Shown piece by piece: positions 23,401-35,689 of a stretch of 64,000 nt of DNA. Below the pieces are notes generated by a model, which did no database searches, was not told the origin of the DNA, and saw nothing but the letters and a program-made list of their open reading frames with translations. Made by a program: the position numbers and the translations under genes. The stretch is from Tetrapyrgos nigripes (Eukaryota > Basidiomycota > Agaricomycetes > Agaricales > Campanellaceae), in assembly GCA_013368315.1 (NCBI GenBank), contig JAACJM010000264.1:1-64000 (forward strand), given 5' to 3'. The first letter of the stretch is position 1, and each line of letters starts with the position of its first letter.

Positions 23401-23830
23401 GCCTGATGGAGAAGATGAAATCCAGCTTTCTCAGTTTTGTGGTGGATTTATCGACGGTACGACGCTGCAAGTCAGGACCTATCTTCACCAGGACGGTCAT
23501 CCGTCGGGTAGTGATGCCAAGGGCTATATTTGTCCTCTTGGCCAGGTGTGCAGAGTACGTGGTGTCAACCAAACTCGGGTTCCAGCTTCTCATGCATTCT
23601 CTTTTTAGGTGATGGGAATCCGGAAGACGGTATATCCAGCTTTGATACGATATACTATGCCATTCTTTGAGGAATTGTCTGCGATGGGATTCAAAGTATA
23701 GGAACCTGTCTTGGATGAAGATTGGACCAGTAGAGGGACGGGTAGAAGACGATATAACGCGAGAAGCCAGATGAAGTTTGGCGTCGAAGATGTCAGTGTT
23801 GTAGTGCTTGGTCTAGGATTCATGATTTAA
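23401..23830 (+). other. Unassigned sequence with one possible intron
   Basis: After the eIF3a similarity stops, the frame runs on as QLSQFCGGFIDGTTLQVRTY and meets a plausible intron (gtacgtggtgtc...ctctttttag, about 23557-23608), continuing with VMGIRKTVYPALIRYTMPFF. I do not recognise it. It may be from another gene joined to the eIF3a fragment. Confidence 0.3.
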
Positions 23831-23833
23831 AGG

Positions 23834-24246
23834 CTAATTTCCCATTGCTTTGACCAAGTTGAGAAATGCGGTGTACGCTGTCAGCCATTCGTCTTTGGAA
23901 AGTGAATCTTCATCTCGAAATCCCGAATTCACCACATCTAACACTCTCGTTGAGCTATCCCCCTTCTTTGAGAACAATAAGGTAGAGCCGAGTCTGATGA
24001 GGTCCAGGGATTCAGTCAGAAACATGGACAAAGGAATATATTCCTTATTGCGAGCCATGTCTAGGAGGTATTTGGGAGTGACGGTATTGAGGGATTTGAG
24101 AGACACAGCTTGAGTGTCATCGTCAGAGAACGAAAGAGTTTTTGTCTTCCCTGGGGCAGGAACAGGATCTTGACTATCATCACCTCCGTAATCGTCAGCT
24201 AGGAAGAGGTCGTGTCCGCCCATGGTGGCAAGGAAGGGCATAACAA
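23834..24246 (-). CDS. Unknown ORF, likely mobile-element remnant
   Basis: An open frame on the minus strand. An ATG giving MPFLATMGGHDLFLADDYGG is at about 24246, and the frame is open further upstream to 24310. It is acidic in the middle and contains SLNTVTPKYLLDMARNKEYI, with a C-terminal half ending in TAYTAFLNLVKAMGN. The composition looks like real protein. I cannot name the family. Its start region overlaps the plus-strand Ser-rich gene. Confidence 0.4.
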
Positions 24247-24302
24247 TAGAGCATTGTAGCCCGTCTTCGAGTCGAAGTGTCAATATTTCTCGCCCACGCG
24301 TT

Positions 24303-27242
24303 ATGTCCACTTCAGCCTCCTCGAGTTATCTGAAAACAACGAGCATGTCTCCAAGATCTGCCTCCGGGTCTCAATTATCCAGTTCACCCAAGTCAGCAAC
24401 CAGGTCGACTGCTTCCACACAGTCGCTCTCTCCGGGCAATGCTTTTGAATCTAATCCTCGTTTGCCAAAGACGACGATATCTCCATCAACTAGCCCCCAT
24501 CTGCGTCCAGCTTGTCTGCCTCCGAATCCACGTTTAGATACAGGTGCAGCTTTAAACCTCAACAGACTCAGCTCTGTGTCAACAGCGAGTAACTACAGTC
24601 AGAAGAGCTTTGCTGATAACGAACCACCGCTTCCCACAACAAATCCTAAACCCTTTCAAAAAGAGAGAGCCTATCACGACCATCCAGTTGATGATCCCGG
24701 GGGAGGAAGTAATGAAGCTTCTAGCGATGACCTAGGCGATGACGCCAGTACTGGTGAACAAACTGATGGGAGTGCCGTAAAGTTGGGCTACGGGTCCGTT
24801 TTAATACCCTAAGCAGGAGTTCCGGTGATGACTCTCTTCTGCATCAGTGTTCCAAGAAATTACTTACACGTTGACTTCAGGCTCACCTACTTCGTCTTAT
24901 TTCCCATCCCACAGCTCACAAGCATCCGGGACGTATTCCTACGCTTCGTCTCATATTTCTCAATCTTCTATATCTTCAAACCATACGCTTCTTGCGTCCC
25001 AGTCCACTGCCATTCCTATCATCTCTGAAACTAGCTCTGAACTCTCCGCTCCCACTGCACATACAACCAGCTTTCCTCGTCACGGTGACCTTCATACTTC
25101 CAACGAATCATCTGCCCAGCCCACTACTTCAGGACTAGACGATAAATTCCCTTCGTCATTCTCGACCTCTACACCTTCTGCCATTCCTTCGCATTTCACT
25201 CCCAGTGCTAATGGAGAAGGTGGCAATTCACGACCTTTGCAACCTTTAAGACCTCGTGCACGACCTCCTCCGTCTAAATCACTATCTTCTCCACCTAATC
25301 CGTCGATATCAAGTCCAGATCGTTTATCCGCTAATCCAACTTCTCCAGCCCATTCTAGCTCACCTGTATCGGCCTCTAGTTCTAATTCACGTTCTCATTC
25401 AAGATCATCACGCACTTCTCCTTCGCCTGCCAGTTCTCCGCGCCGTCGGAAGGACTCTCCTTTGCCTGTCCCTATTCCTCCGGCTTCTCCAGACAGCAGG
25501 GATATTAGGAAGGCTACTTCTAATCTCTCACTTTCTTCATCTTCTGCCACTCGCGACGGAGTTTCAAGTAAAACCAACACCAACATTGGCGCTGGAAATT
25601 CCATGACAACCAAATCAAGTCCATTTGGTAGTCCCAACAACAGTCGGATGATATCACCTAGAAGAAACTTACCGAAGGTGGGAATGCAAAGCGAAGATAG
25701 GAAGAAGGATGAATTAATGCAAAGCGAAGATGGGAAGAAGGATGAATTAGGAAAGGAAAGCCTAGATAGTCGTAATGGGTCGAGAGCGAGGGATAGAGCT
25801 GGATCGAGTGCGACAGTCAAGGCTTCCAGTTTGAAGCTGTCTGTCACTACGGGGTCATCTGCTTCGACCAAAAGCAGTAAGTCTTACCTCTCTTTTATCT
25901 CGTCCCGACCTTGAACAATCAATCAACCTCAGCACAGACCCAACAATCTTCTTCATCACGAGTTCTTCCTAATTGATCATCAACATCACCGAGCGTAAAT
26001 CCGCCTGTGCAGGCAACCAGTAGTCGCATGCTCTCCTCTTCGCAAGCACCTTCTCTCACAACAACTCCCCCTCAGGCACACCACACTGGTTCTCATATGA
26101 GTTCACCTCCTCGTTCTCAGCCGCGTCCGCATGCGCATATCAACGGTCCACCATCACCAGGGATGGGAGTCTCACTCAAACAACTACTCTCTGAACCTGC
26201 TCCTCCTGGGTAACGAGCGCAGGCAGCGCAAGTGAAAGTGAGGGTCATGCGGCTCGTCCTTTCTATGATAGAGAGAAGAGGTTAATGCACACGAGGGACG
26301 ATAGGGTGATACGCCATACAACGCAAGGAAAAGGACGATGTGGCTCTCTTGGGCATCCAGAAAGGCCAGGAACGTTGGAGAGAATGGGAGGCTGAAAGAT
26401 TGATGCTGAAGGAGAAGAGTATGGAGCGGATCAAGGTGGCTGGAAGTGTGAGAGATTTGAGAGGAGCAGCAACGTCTGACGATGAAGGTTCTAGAGAGCG
26501 TGGTTTCGGCTTGGTGAAAAGTGCTTCGCTAACAAGACTTCGGGACAGAGCAGAAGGCAAAGACGATAAAGGGAAGGACAAGGACAAACGGCAACGAAAC
26601 ATTCTTCACCGAAAACCGTTAGGAAATCAAGGTCAGTCATGTGGCCCGAATTTGGGAAAGACTTCGCCGCTGCCTGTTTTAGACGACCAGACCATTCCAT
26701 CACCTCGACAGAATATGACGTATGCTTCATATGCTCCGCCGATATTACCACTGTCTCCAACGCCTCTGAAGAGTCCTCATGCTCCACCACTGTTAGCCAG
26801 CACCTCTGGCTCAACGTTAAAGCCTTCACTCGGTGTGTCAGGTTCTAGAGACCTCTCATCGTCGTCTGGATCGAAGCTGAGGTCGAAAGATCGTTCTAGA
26901 GAGTGTGTGCTGAGTCCTTCTGCAGTAGCTGATAGTACAAGTGGCGACGTGGTGACCCCGGCAAAAGAAATCATGTTGCGCTACAAGCGACAACAGGCTG
27001 CCAAGGTCAGCATTCAGGAAAAGATGGAGGCGAAAGAGAGAGAAGCTGAGGAAAGGAACAGAGCAGAAATGGAGGAGAGGAACGTCAGGTTGCGAGACGG
27101 AGAAAAGAAGGAGAAGGAGAAAGAGAAACTGCCTGCTGAAACCACAGCCCCTCGGGACCTTCAAAGTGGTAGTGGGAACACCTCAGATGCTGTAAGTGCA
27201 ATGCCGTATTTTTCAGGTCAACATTGGGACATGTTCTACTAG
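24303..27242 (+). pseudogene. Ser/Pro-rich disordered protein gene, interrupted
   Basis: Exon 1 is from ATG 24303 to about 24775 (donor gtaaag), exon 2 is 24891-25876 (donor gtaagt) and exon 3 starts at 25933. The product is dominated by Ser, Thr and Pro with RS-like and SPR stretches, plus a charged region later (GIQKGQERWREWEAERLMLK near 26350; a Lys/Glu/Arg helix at 26960-27130). A doubled motif MQSEDxKKDEL occurs near 25685-25745. The frame is broken by TGA at 25974-25976 and by a shift near 26315-26330. Function unknown; it looks like a large disordered scaffold or signalling protein that has begun to decay. Confidence 0.5.
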
Positions 27243-27810
27243 ACCATTCTCACCGGCGCCTATGTTGTTGCGCTTTTTCTCTATTATTTCTTTCTTCCTT
27301 CTTGCTCTCTTATATTCTACACATGTATACTCAAAGCACGGACATGATAACTCTAACAGAACAGTGTTTTAATACAGCCTCCGAGGCTTGAAGGTTTCCG
27401 TCGGGGATATGGGGACCAGACGTTGTTGACAGTGAATATCCTTCTCGATGCATCTTATCTTTCCTATGTAGGTTAATGTAGGTTGTATTCGCTACCATAT
27501 GCTACCGCGTCAAAGGAAAAGAAAAGAGAAAAGAGAAAGAAAAAAAAAAACTACGTATGTAACCCAGCCGGTTTAGTACTACCTAATCAAAATCTGTTCT
27601 CTCTGCCATTTGATATTGCAGCTAGGTCAGCACTCCCTCTTCTTCTCAACCGTTCATCTCCTTCTGTCTTTGGCCTCTCCTTACTTTTGAAGCAGTGACA
27701 CATACCAAAAGGTGAATACTACATACACGGAAACCCGGTTTAGTACTACATAATCGAAATCTTTCTTTTGTTCTTCAAAGCTTATCCATTCGTCTAACTG
27801 TCAATGACTC
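27243..27810. other. Intergenic, repeated short words
   Basis: No gene seen. An A-rich run is at 27530-27550, and two related stretches near 27555-27600 and 27735-27770 share gtttagtactac.taatc.aaatct. Confidence 0.4.
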
Positions 27811-28680
27811 GATGGCTGCAATAACCCGTAAGTCCTTGCTTCTTTCCCATTTTACCATTTTACCTCTAACTACTAGTCTTCTTAGCAAACGTCGGCGCCT
27901 TTCACTATCTCGTCTGAAACTCCATACCGGATGACGACCTGCCATTTGTTCCCTTGGTTTTTGCCCATATCGTCGATAGGTACTTCACCGGCCTGACCAT
28001 ATTCAACGTCTCGATGATCTGCTTAGTGTAAGTCCCTTTCCTCTATTTTCCTCTAACTTGACCTCATTTACGCAGTAAGGAGCCCCACGGAAATGATAAT
28101 CATTGGACCGTTCGTTGCTTCACACCACAGGGCCAACTCGTCGTGACCATCCAGTGGTCTCTCCTCCACCCTCATCGCCGATTTTGGGCTACTACCTTCT
28201 CTTACCCCTTCAACGTCAACGAGTTTGTCCCATGGTATGTCCCATCTCCGCCTCTTTTTTTGCTGACGCTGACTGCTTTCAAGCCACCATGCCCAGGTGC
28301 AAGCAGCGATGCTGTTCTTCAGCTCGCCTTGGTACCTCGCTCTCTGACGCCGCCCCTTTGTTCTCTTGCTATCTTAGTTCTGTACGATTTCTTGCTATCT
28401 TAGTCGCCAATGTTGTTCCTCGCATATTTACTTATATACTCGTGATCAAATGTATTCCGAAATGACCAGTAAGACTAATCTCTACTCTCAACTGTCATCT
28501 GAGCCACTGAATGATTTATCCCTAGAGCATGATTGAAGACGAAATTGTGAAGAAGCACAACCTAACACCCCCTGGTCATGGTGGGTCAGGACGCGAGGCG
28601 GCCGTTATTTTCAAGATTGCAAGTCAACTCAAATTGTTGGAGTGGAGCTGCAAAATAGATTTGGACGAGGATAGTGAATG
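27811..28680 (+). pseudogene. Unknown multi-exon gene with in-frame TGA
   Basis: Starts MAAIT at 27811 with an intron gtaagt...cttcttag, then NVGAFHYLV, an in-frame TGA at 27915-27917, and NSIPDDDLPFVPLVFAHIVD. Further exon-like blocks with GT-AG borders give KEPHGNDNHWTVRCFTPQGQ, FWATTFSYPFNVNEFVPW and [20 protein letters not shown]. Not recognised. The TGA falls where an Arg CGA codon would fit, matching the decay pattern elsewhere. It lies upstream of and in the same direction as the phosphatase pseudogene. Confidence 0.45.
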
Positions 28681-28823
28681 AAGCATTTACTCTGAGTGCT
28701 CTACCTGCCCAGAATGCCATTTCTCTATATGTGAGTTGCCCTGTCCTCCACTGTCAGTCTCATCGAGCTCAAACCGAGCTACTCAACTGTATCTCGGCAT
28801 GGGATAGTTGACCGTACAAATAG

Positions 28824-31077
28824 GCCTCACCTCATGAGAAAACCACGGCCCAGCTACCACTTGAATTCGAGAGCTATTATCCGCTCGCACCAGATAATCT
28901 TCAGCTACAACAAGTGCACATATACGTCAGACACGGTAGGGATTGCCATGAAGTTTCTAAACTCATCATTCATTTTGCGATGGTTTTCTAGGCGAAAAAA
29001 CTCCGGTCGGCGTTAGACTAACAGGACAACCTGCAAATCTTCCTCAATACTGGTCATTCTGCAAGACTGCACGAAGATTACAAGCCTCGGTCGCTGGAGA
29101 CGAAGACGGAGATGATTTCATGCGTGCCCAAAAAGTCGTTGAGAGAGAGGATGGACATAGTGTTGAGGGTGACTGGTATGTGGTTTCCGTTCTATATCCA
29201 TGGTCCCTAGTACGCTTCATGATAGTATCTTCTCCTCTGTCCACCTCTCCTTTCCTTGCTGATGATGTATACCATCTGATGAGCCAGTTTATTGGGAGAG
29301 CTGACTGACATGGGTAGAACAGTACGTCTTCATCATATTAGTACGAGACCATTCACTGATATCCTTCTGCAGTCAACGTACAGCTATCGACGATCGCTTC
29401 GTGAACTTTACGTGGACAAGTAAATACCATGCCCTTTCGTGCTCCTCGTCTCATTGGCTCATACAGTGGTATAGACTTAAATTCTTGCCAGATTACCTAC
29501 AAAAGTCGGATGAGGTGTATTTCCGGTGCGCTCTGTTTGTACCTGATCCAAGTAATGTCATTCTGACCTGTACACAGGACAATAAATATTCCAAGAACGA
29601 CCGAATCGCTGCAGCAAATAATCCACGGTCTCTATCCCACGTCGAAAATGTCATACCGAAGCTGTACCTCCGCTTTTCATCAGGTATGCTGTTGCTGTTA
29701 CTTTGTGCTCGGTCTCTGATTCATCAATACCTCAGAAACACGAAAGACGAAAATCTATTTGGAAACGCCTCCTCGTGCAAGCGTTTGGAGATTTTGCTCA
29801 TAGGATTTGCTCAGGGTGCGCGTTGGCCTGAATACCAGGTCTTCCTGCTCTAATTTCGTTTCCTTTGTTCAGCCGCAGCCTCCGCATACAACCACACCCT
29901 AGAACCTCTGGACAAGAAATTGTCAAAGTACATTGGAGGAAATCCTATCCGCGTCGATGGAAACCGAGAGTGTCAGGTATTCTAGACACGGTGTGTCTAG
30001 CCTGATTCTCTTTCTCCGCATATGCTGTTCTGACCTCTCATCACTCGTCTAGATTCGTGCAGCTAGCGCACATGGCATCAAAGTACCTCCCGAATTTGAG
30101 GAGAAAGTCGTCATAGACACTTTGGTGAGTGTCAATTGTCCTTTGCTCTGGATACATTGTGATTCTCTTTTTTCTTTCTTTTTCAGGAGAAAGCGTCGTC
30201 ACTGAATGGTTTGCAGGGTGTGAGACCTTCCTCCGAAATCTGTCTTGTTGGCTTGAACTTACCCTCCTCACCTCTTTCTTTCTCGTTTACTCTCGCTTCG
30301 CTTTTCGTCTTGTTTCGTCCCGGTTTTGTTGACGCGCAGACAAGACCGAAGAAATCCGACGTCTAGGTAAGTCTGCTCAAGAAGATCATATCATCGCCAG
30401 CCTGGTCTCAGTACTTCTCTTCTCTTCTCCTTGATGATCCTAGGAATGGGTCGTCTGCTAGATGACCTTTCCAAAAAGATGCAGCATAAAGTCGAGCACA
30501 GGGAGAAGGATCCCCTGAAAATACTCATTCACTCGACACATGATACGGCCCTGGCAGGGTTAACTTCTACGTTGGACGTGTTTGATGAGAAGTGAGCGAT
30601 TCTTTTTTGATGCTATGACTACGAGACATATTGTCACTGTCTTGTTTACTTTGTGCTGACTGCTCATTCCTGTCCACCCTCCGCTGTCTAGATGGCCACC
30701 CTTTACCGCTTCTGTGACCTTTGAACTATTTAAGAAGACAGCTGGGTCTAACCAGTCAACTTGGTTATCGACTCTCATATTGCCTTTCTGCTCAAGTGCT
30801 CCGGAATATTGTACGTTTTTTCTGCTCACTACCATCTTCACTTTTTCTGACTTCATCCCCTCCCTCTATCTTCACAGTCGTCCGAATGCGATACAAAAAC
30901 AAAAACATGCACCTACCCATCTGTGCAGATGAAGGCAAGCATTTACCTGGCTCACCAGAGTTCTGTACGCTGGCTGCGTTTAGCGATAGAGTGAAGGAGT
31001 TGACTCTGAAGGATTGGGAGGTGGAGTGTGCGCCAGGTGGGGCTGCAGGGGTAGGCAGAGAGAGAGAGACAAAGTGA
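28824..31077 (+). pseudogene. Histidine acid phosphatase (phytase-like family), decayed
   Basis: About ten exons with normal GT-AG introns. The exon 28824-28935 ends in IYVRH and splices to 28992 to read RHGEKTPVGVRL; the family's active-site motif is RHGxRxP, so the second Arg is Lys here. Later come LLGELTDMG, RTTESLQQIIHGLYP, NTKDENLFGNASSCKRLEIL, HTLEPLDKKLSKYIGGNPIR and the proton-donor motif HSTHDTALAG (about 30530). A Cys-rich C-terminal part follows (RMRYKNKNMHLPICADEG). Frameshifts occur near 29665, near 29960 (GGAAA-CCG, one A short) and near 30187. The family hydrolyses phosphomonoesters at the cell surface or in the secretory system; this copy should not make a full enzyme. The start and signal region upstream are not identified. 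Confidence 0.8.
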
Positions 31078-31790
31078 AAAAGTGAACGTATATGGCATAT
31101 GATGGTTGTTGGTAGGGAGGTGAAGTGAGGATGTAGGAAGTGGTTAGTGGTGGTTATGGTTGCAGTGGTTACACGGCGGGTTGGAGTTGCGGTTTTGGTT
31201 GTGTGGTTGTGTGGTCGTTAGTCGTGGTTGTGGTCATGTTGACATGGTGGTGGTAGCGATGGGTAATGCGTACGGTGTGCAGTACGGTCGAGCAGTTGGT
31301 CCGGGTCTATTTTCGGGTGCTTTTCTCACCGGGCTAGTGTTTGTCCTCTGGTCTGAGATTTTTGTGGGATGGGATGTCGAGGTTGGATTTCATTGGAACG
31401 GAATGCTCACTTATAACTTTGTTTCATTGCACCATGCGTGCAGCGGTATGCTCTGACGTTGTATACGGCAAGACTACGAGGTTGGAATCGCCAGAACAGA
31501 AACAACCGAGTGACTCTTGAGCCTACTTACATTTAGAGTAGAGTACATACTTGCTTTGATAGATACTTATTAACGAATTAGTGCCTGATATCCGTATTAG
31601 CTGAGAAAACCAGGCAACTTTGACAGAGGACGGAATGGCAGCTAGAGAATATACACTCGTAACTTGGAGAAAATTAGTATCAACTCTGAGGAATAGAACT
31701 GTACGATCTCGATATCAATGTGTTCCATAATGTTTAGGAAGTCAAATCAATTGAATTATTAAGCCAGCGCATGGATGGCACATGGCCGGC
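31078..31790. other. Intergenic, G/T-rich then AT-rich
   Basis: A ggttgtggt-type simple-sequence stretch at 31140-31260 makes a spurious open frame. No gene supported. Confidence 0.4.
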
Positions 31791-31799
31791 GGGGTTGCC

Positions 31800-32010
31800 A
31801 GGATTCCTTAGGATTGCTCTCACTCTTCTCAGTATAATCTCAGACTCTTCTCAATGAGAAGAGCGTGACTCATCTCGTTGAGTACAGGGTAGAGAAGATT
31901 TTGAGATGATTTCAATTCTTCTCAAACTCTTCTCAGTGATCTTTTATTGAGCGGATTTGAAATCTTCTCAGAATCTTCTCAGGCTCTTCTCATTGAAAAG
32001 AGCTACCTTT
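31800..32010. repeat. Cluster of CTTCTCA words and palindromes
   Basis: At least ten copies of (T)CTTCTCA or its complement in about 200 bp, including CTCTTCTCA-A-TGAGAAGAG (about 31844-31863) and GCTCTT...AAGAGC near 31983-32004. It could be a small decayed foldback element or a cluster of protein-binding sites. Confidence 0.45.
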
Positions 32011-34070
32011 GCCCGCAGTGTTGGCAACGAAATGCATCGAAAAATAACGATTCCTATAAATAGTAATCGTAATGACACACTCTATCCCTCAGGCTGTAGC
32101 CTCTACAACCTCCAGAGAAACCAGACCGATGCCAGATAGGGTTCAGACCAGACAAACATTCGTGAGGATGAGTCAAGATTGTCCCTGTATCAATCCAAAA
32201 TTAGTAATGTTGTTGGAAAAGAGCGAGTGGAAAGATTACCTTCTATCACATCCAAACCACAACGAGCGTGCCTGGAGGTAAATAAGTCCTAGTCTCTCAT
32301 TAGCACATTGTTTGCAAGCAGTGAAAAGATAATGACTCACCCCAGATGAAGAAACTTGGACACACGAAGCTCTGAAGAAGAGGATCAGGATGGCAACAAT
32401 AGGCAATGTGTATGGACTTACCGAGTCGACGGAGGGAGCCGCTAGCACACGGTAACACTAAAATGTCAGTCTGTAAGCACAGCACAGAAGTTTGAGAAAA
32501 CATACCAAGTTTTTTGCGATGGTCACCAACCGGGCCCATTGAAGGTCTGCATTGAGTCTCAGAGTAACAAAACCTGCACCCTGCAGCTAGCAAGAGAGAA
32601 AATTAGAATAGCAACTGTCTCAAGCCCAAGCCCAAGATGACACACCAAGAGACCATCCAGCACAACAGAAAACAGAGTAGTTCCTACACATCTGTATATC
32701 CTCGTTATGATAAACCTACCCAGTTGGTTTTAAGTAGCTGAACAGCGCACTAGAACTGGGTGAATGGGATGAGAAGGGGAGAAGGAGGAAGGGAAAGATG
32801 GAAGGGAGAAGAAAAGCAAAGCCAACCGTCGCAACAAATCACGTCAACTGTACAGTTGATGGAGCGGAGTTCGAAATATTGACGAATGCCGGTCAGCCGT
32901 AACATCAGTCAGACATTCGGCTACTGATTTTCCGCTGCATCCGCAGTCTTTTTCACCAAGTCCAACACTTACCCGCATGCCCCCCTTCGAAGCTGCGTAC
33001 GCCGCCCAACCCATCCGTAGGTTCTTTGCTACAGTGGTGCTGCACTGATTACTGACAGTACACGAAGGTGTGTCGAAGTATTTGTCTTTCTACTGCTCTC
33101 GGACTCAGCCTCGGATTGGTAATGTTAACACTATGTAGTAGATTCAGTATGTCTTGAAGAAGACTATGTAGTGCTGTAGTATCAGATAAATTTTGGACAT
33201 TTATTTATAAATTACCGACTACTAGTAGTCCTTGAATATAAAACCCTCTCAAGGTTCAAATGGACTCAAAGCACAGCTGAGTTGTAGATAATATGTTCAC
33301 TAATTTATTGACTATTACTGAAGTTTGAATACAACTTGAATACGACACCTGGTGAGACGCTAAGACAGGAAAATGAACTAAGATGATTGTTCTAAGGTCT
33401 CAATAACTTGATGCCAAGTTATTAGACAGAAGATAATTGTACCCAACTTCAGCTATGACTTACTAACTATCACCCCTGCTCAGTAAAAGTCGATAATTGT
33501 CAGTACTTCCATGAATATTATTGCCTTTTCAATAATGGCTGATAGTTATGGATACATTAGCCATGGACTGTTTTCCTGACGTAATAAAGAAAGATGTTTA
33601 ACTTCTTCATTACCATAACAGGAGAAAACTCCTTATTGGTTCGTTTAGCACTCACGGGCCAGCTTGATTACTTTCAGTCTTTCACATCCAAAAACTTAAT
33701 ACATATGCGTATGCAGTTGGGAGTTATTAGTCTCTGTGAGAAGTCCGCATGTGCATGGGTCGCTCGCAAGTGCCCTGAACATGTACATATTTATCATGTA
33801 CTTCAAACAGTACTTGCGCAAACTACCCATGCGTCCGCCGTCCATCCTATTAATCACAGGAAATATATTTCACATTCTTTTACATCTCTATTATATACAT
33901 ATGCAGAGGGGGAACGTCTTCAGGGTCCAACTCCTCGCCAATCAAACATGGATTGCTTAACGAGCGAGGCTTTCTGGGTTTCCATGCGGAGTACTTTCGA
34001 ATCGCTATCTAGGATGCGGTGGGACCCTCGACACCAGGTTCCTCCTCCTCTGCTCTTCGCTTTCTTAAAT
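32011..34070. other. About 2 kb without a supported gene
   Basis: Only short overlapping frames on both strands. Some possible splice signals on the minus strand at 32.2-32.6 kb do not link into a coherent protein. A TATA-like atataaaa occurs at about 33236. Confidence 0.35.
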
Positions 34071-34379
34071 CTACAGTCCCGACCTGACTTGACGGACATA
34101 AACCTGAGCTGCTGTCTCCTTCTCCATCTCTTTCTCTTTCCCATCGTTTTTCCCATCTTCTACAACCATCTTCATCCCATCGGAATCCCTCTGCAACTGT
34201 ACCCGGGTACCAGTATGAGTAGGCGAATGAGACGTCTCCAATGAATCCTTCCCCACCAAAAAAGTTTTGCCATATATTAGGCGGTGAGCATGGTGACTTG
34301 CGAGTTGGGCTTGGACGCGAACAAGCTCAAGGAGAAGGGGTAGCCGAAGGCCATCCTGATAGATATATAGCTGCTTCAA
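34071..34379 (-). CDS. Unknown ORF, doubtful
   Basis: A 102-aa open frame (LRLPLLLELVRVQAQLASHH) with a Lys/Glu-rich C-terminal part. A longer open frame of 187 codons overlaps it on the plus strand (34241-34804). I cannot decide which, if either, is coding. Neither shows a known domain. Confidence 0.25.
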   Translation of the reverse strand: MKQLYIYQDGLRLPLLLELVRVQAQLASHHAHRLIYGKTFLVGKDSLETSHSPTHTGTRVQLQRDSDGMKMVVEDGKNDGKEKEMEKETAAQVYVRQVRSGL

Positions 34380-34825
34380 ACGGAGTCGGGGACTGGCACA
34401 TGAAATGTGCCGCTAGAATCAAAAGATCCATGAAGGCGCCCCTTAACGTCAACCTGTTTCAATGCCGAGCTGAAGGAAAAAACAGCCGTCGGAGTGTGAA
34501 AAGCGGCTTGAATGCTGCCGTGTGCTTAATCATTTCTGGTGCGGAAAAACGTCCACTTACCCCAAAACCCACTACTATCGTAGCGGGAAGTTTCATTTCT
34601 TGTATTTTCAACATTACCTTCTGGCTTTGTATTCGCCACGCCTGGGCGCTGGCCCACAACTCTTTCATATTGACAAAACAATGTACTCATCTGAAATTCC
34701 AAGGAAACTTCATAGTAGTCGAACGCGCTGAATCCCATGAAGAAAACAACAAACAATATATAGAATACCCCATAGTACTATACCGAGTGTGCTCACTACA
34801 GTAGTAATATTTCGACTTGGAAGTA

Positions 34826-35524
34826 TTACACAGCGGGGCGTGGAGCATATTTGCCAGCCATTTCTGTACATTCTTAAATGACGGATAGTTCACACGATTT
34901 TGGGTGAGATAAAATCCATCGTATTTACTGCTAAAAAACCGGGTCGCAAAAGCTCAAATTATGCTTAAGCTTTTCCGTGCTAAACTTGTGACCAAAAAAG
35001 GGAAGTAAATAGTATTCGAGTTTTGATTTGTGAGAAAATGCGCAAAAGGTATGATCAGTATTTGTGTGCCGGATTCCGGCGAGTAAAATGAATTCACTGG
35101 GGCATTGAAAAACACGAACTTAAATTACCGATTTTTCTCAGCAGCCGGACATACTCCATATGGAGTATCTGCCTCAAATCGGTGCCATATGGAGTAGGCC
35201 CGGTGCCGAGCAAAAATCCATCATTTAAGTTTAGATATTTCCCATCCGCAGTGCTTTTCCTTTTACTTGCCGGAATCCGGCACACAAATAGTGATCATAC
35301 CTTTTGCGCATTTTCTCACAAATCAAAATTCAAATACTATTCGCTTCCCTTTTTTGGTCATGAGTTTAGCATGGAAAAACTTGAGCGCATAATTAGAGCT
35401 TTTGCGACCCCTTTTTTGGCAGTTAATACAATCAATTTTATCTCACCCAAAATCGTGTGAACTATCCGTCATTTAAGAGTGCACAAAAATGGCTGGCAAA
35501 TATGCTCCGCGCCCCGCTGTGTTA
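34826..35524. mobile_element. Foldback/MITE-like element, ~700 bp
   Basis: About 34828-35090 and 35262-35521 are inverted copies of one another, ending in acacagcggggcg on the left and cgccccgctgtgt on the right. They share inner words such as gctggcaaatatgct, actatccgtcattt and gaaaatgcgcaaaaggt. The centre holds further small palindromes (actccatatggagt at about 35153). Flanking bases read TTA / TTA, so a TA-type target site is possible but not certain. It has no coding capacity, which fits a non-autonomous DNA transposon. Confidence 0.75.
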
Positions 35525-35689
35525 AGACCATTCACGCGTCTAGTACTCATGTGACCGCTTGAAGTTGTCATTAACTCTTCAACTTACGCGTCCAAGTCTC
35601 CGAGCGCGATTACCCTCCTGAGGCCACTTCTCTAGCTCTAGGCGATCTCTTCGTCCCTGGAGGTGTCCTAGCAAATTTCAGTGTGCTTC

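Noticed and set aside
31860..32000. Heat-shock elements (nGAAnnTTCn)
   Set aside because: The TTC/GAA units are spaced by three bases, not two, and no heat-inducible gene is adjacent.
34241..34804. 187-codon plus-strand ORF
   Set aside because: No domain, no splice context, and an equally plausible frame on the other strand; not enough to call it a gene.
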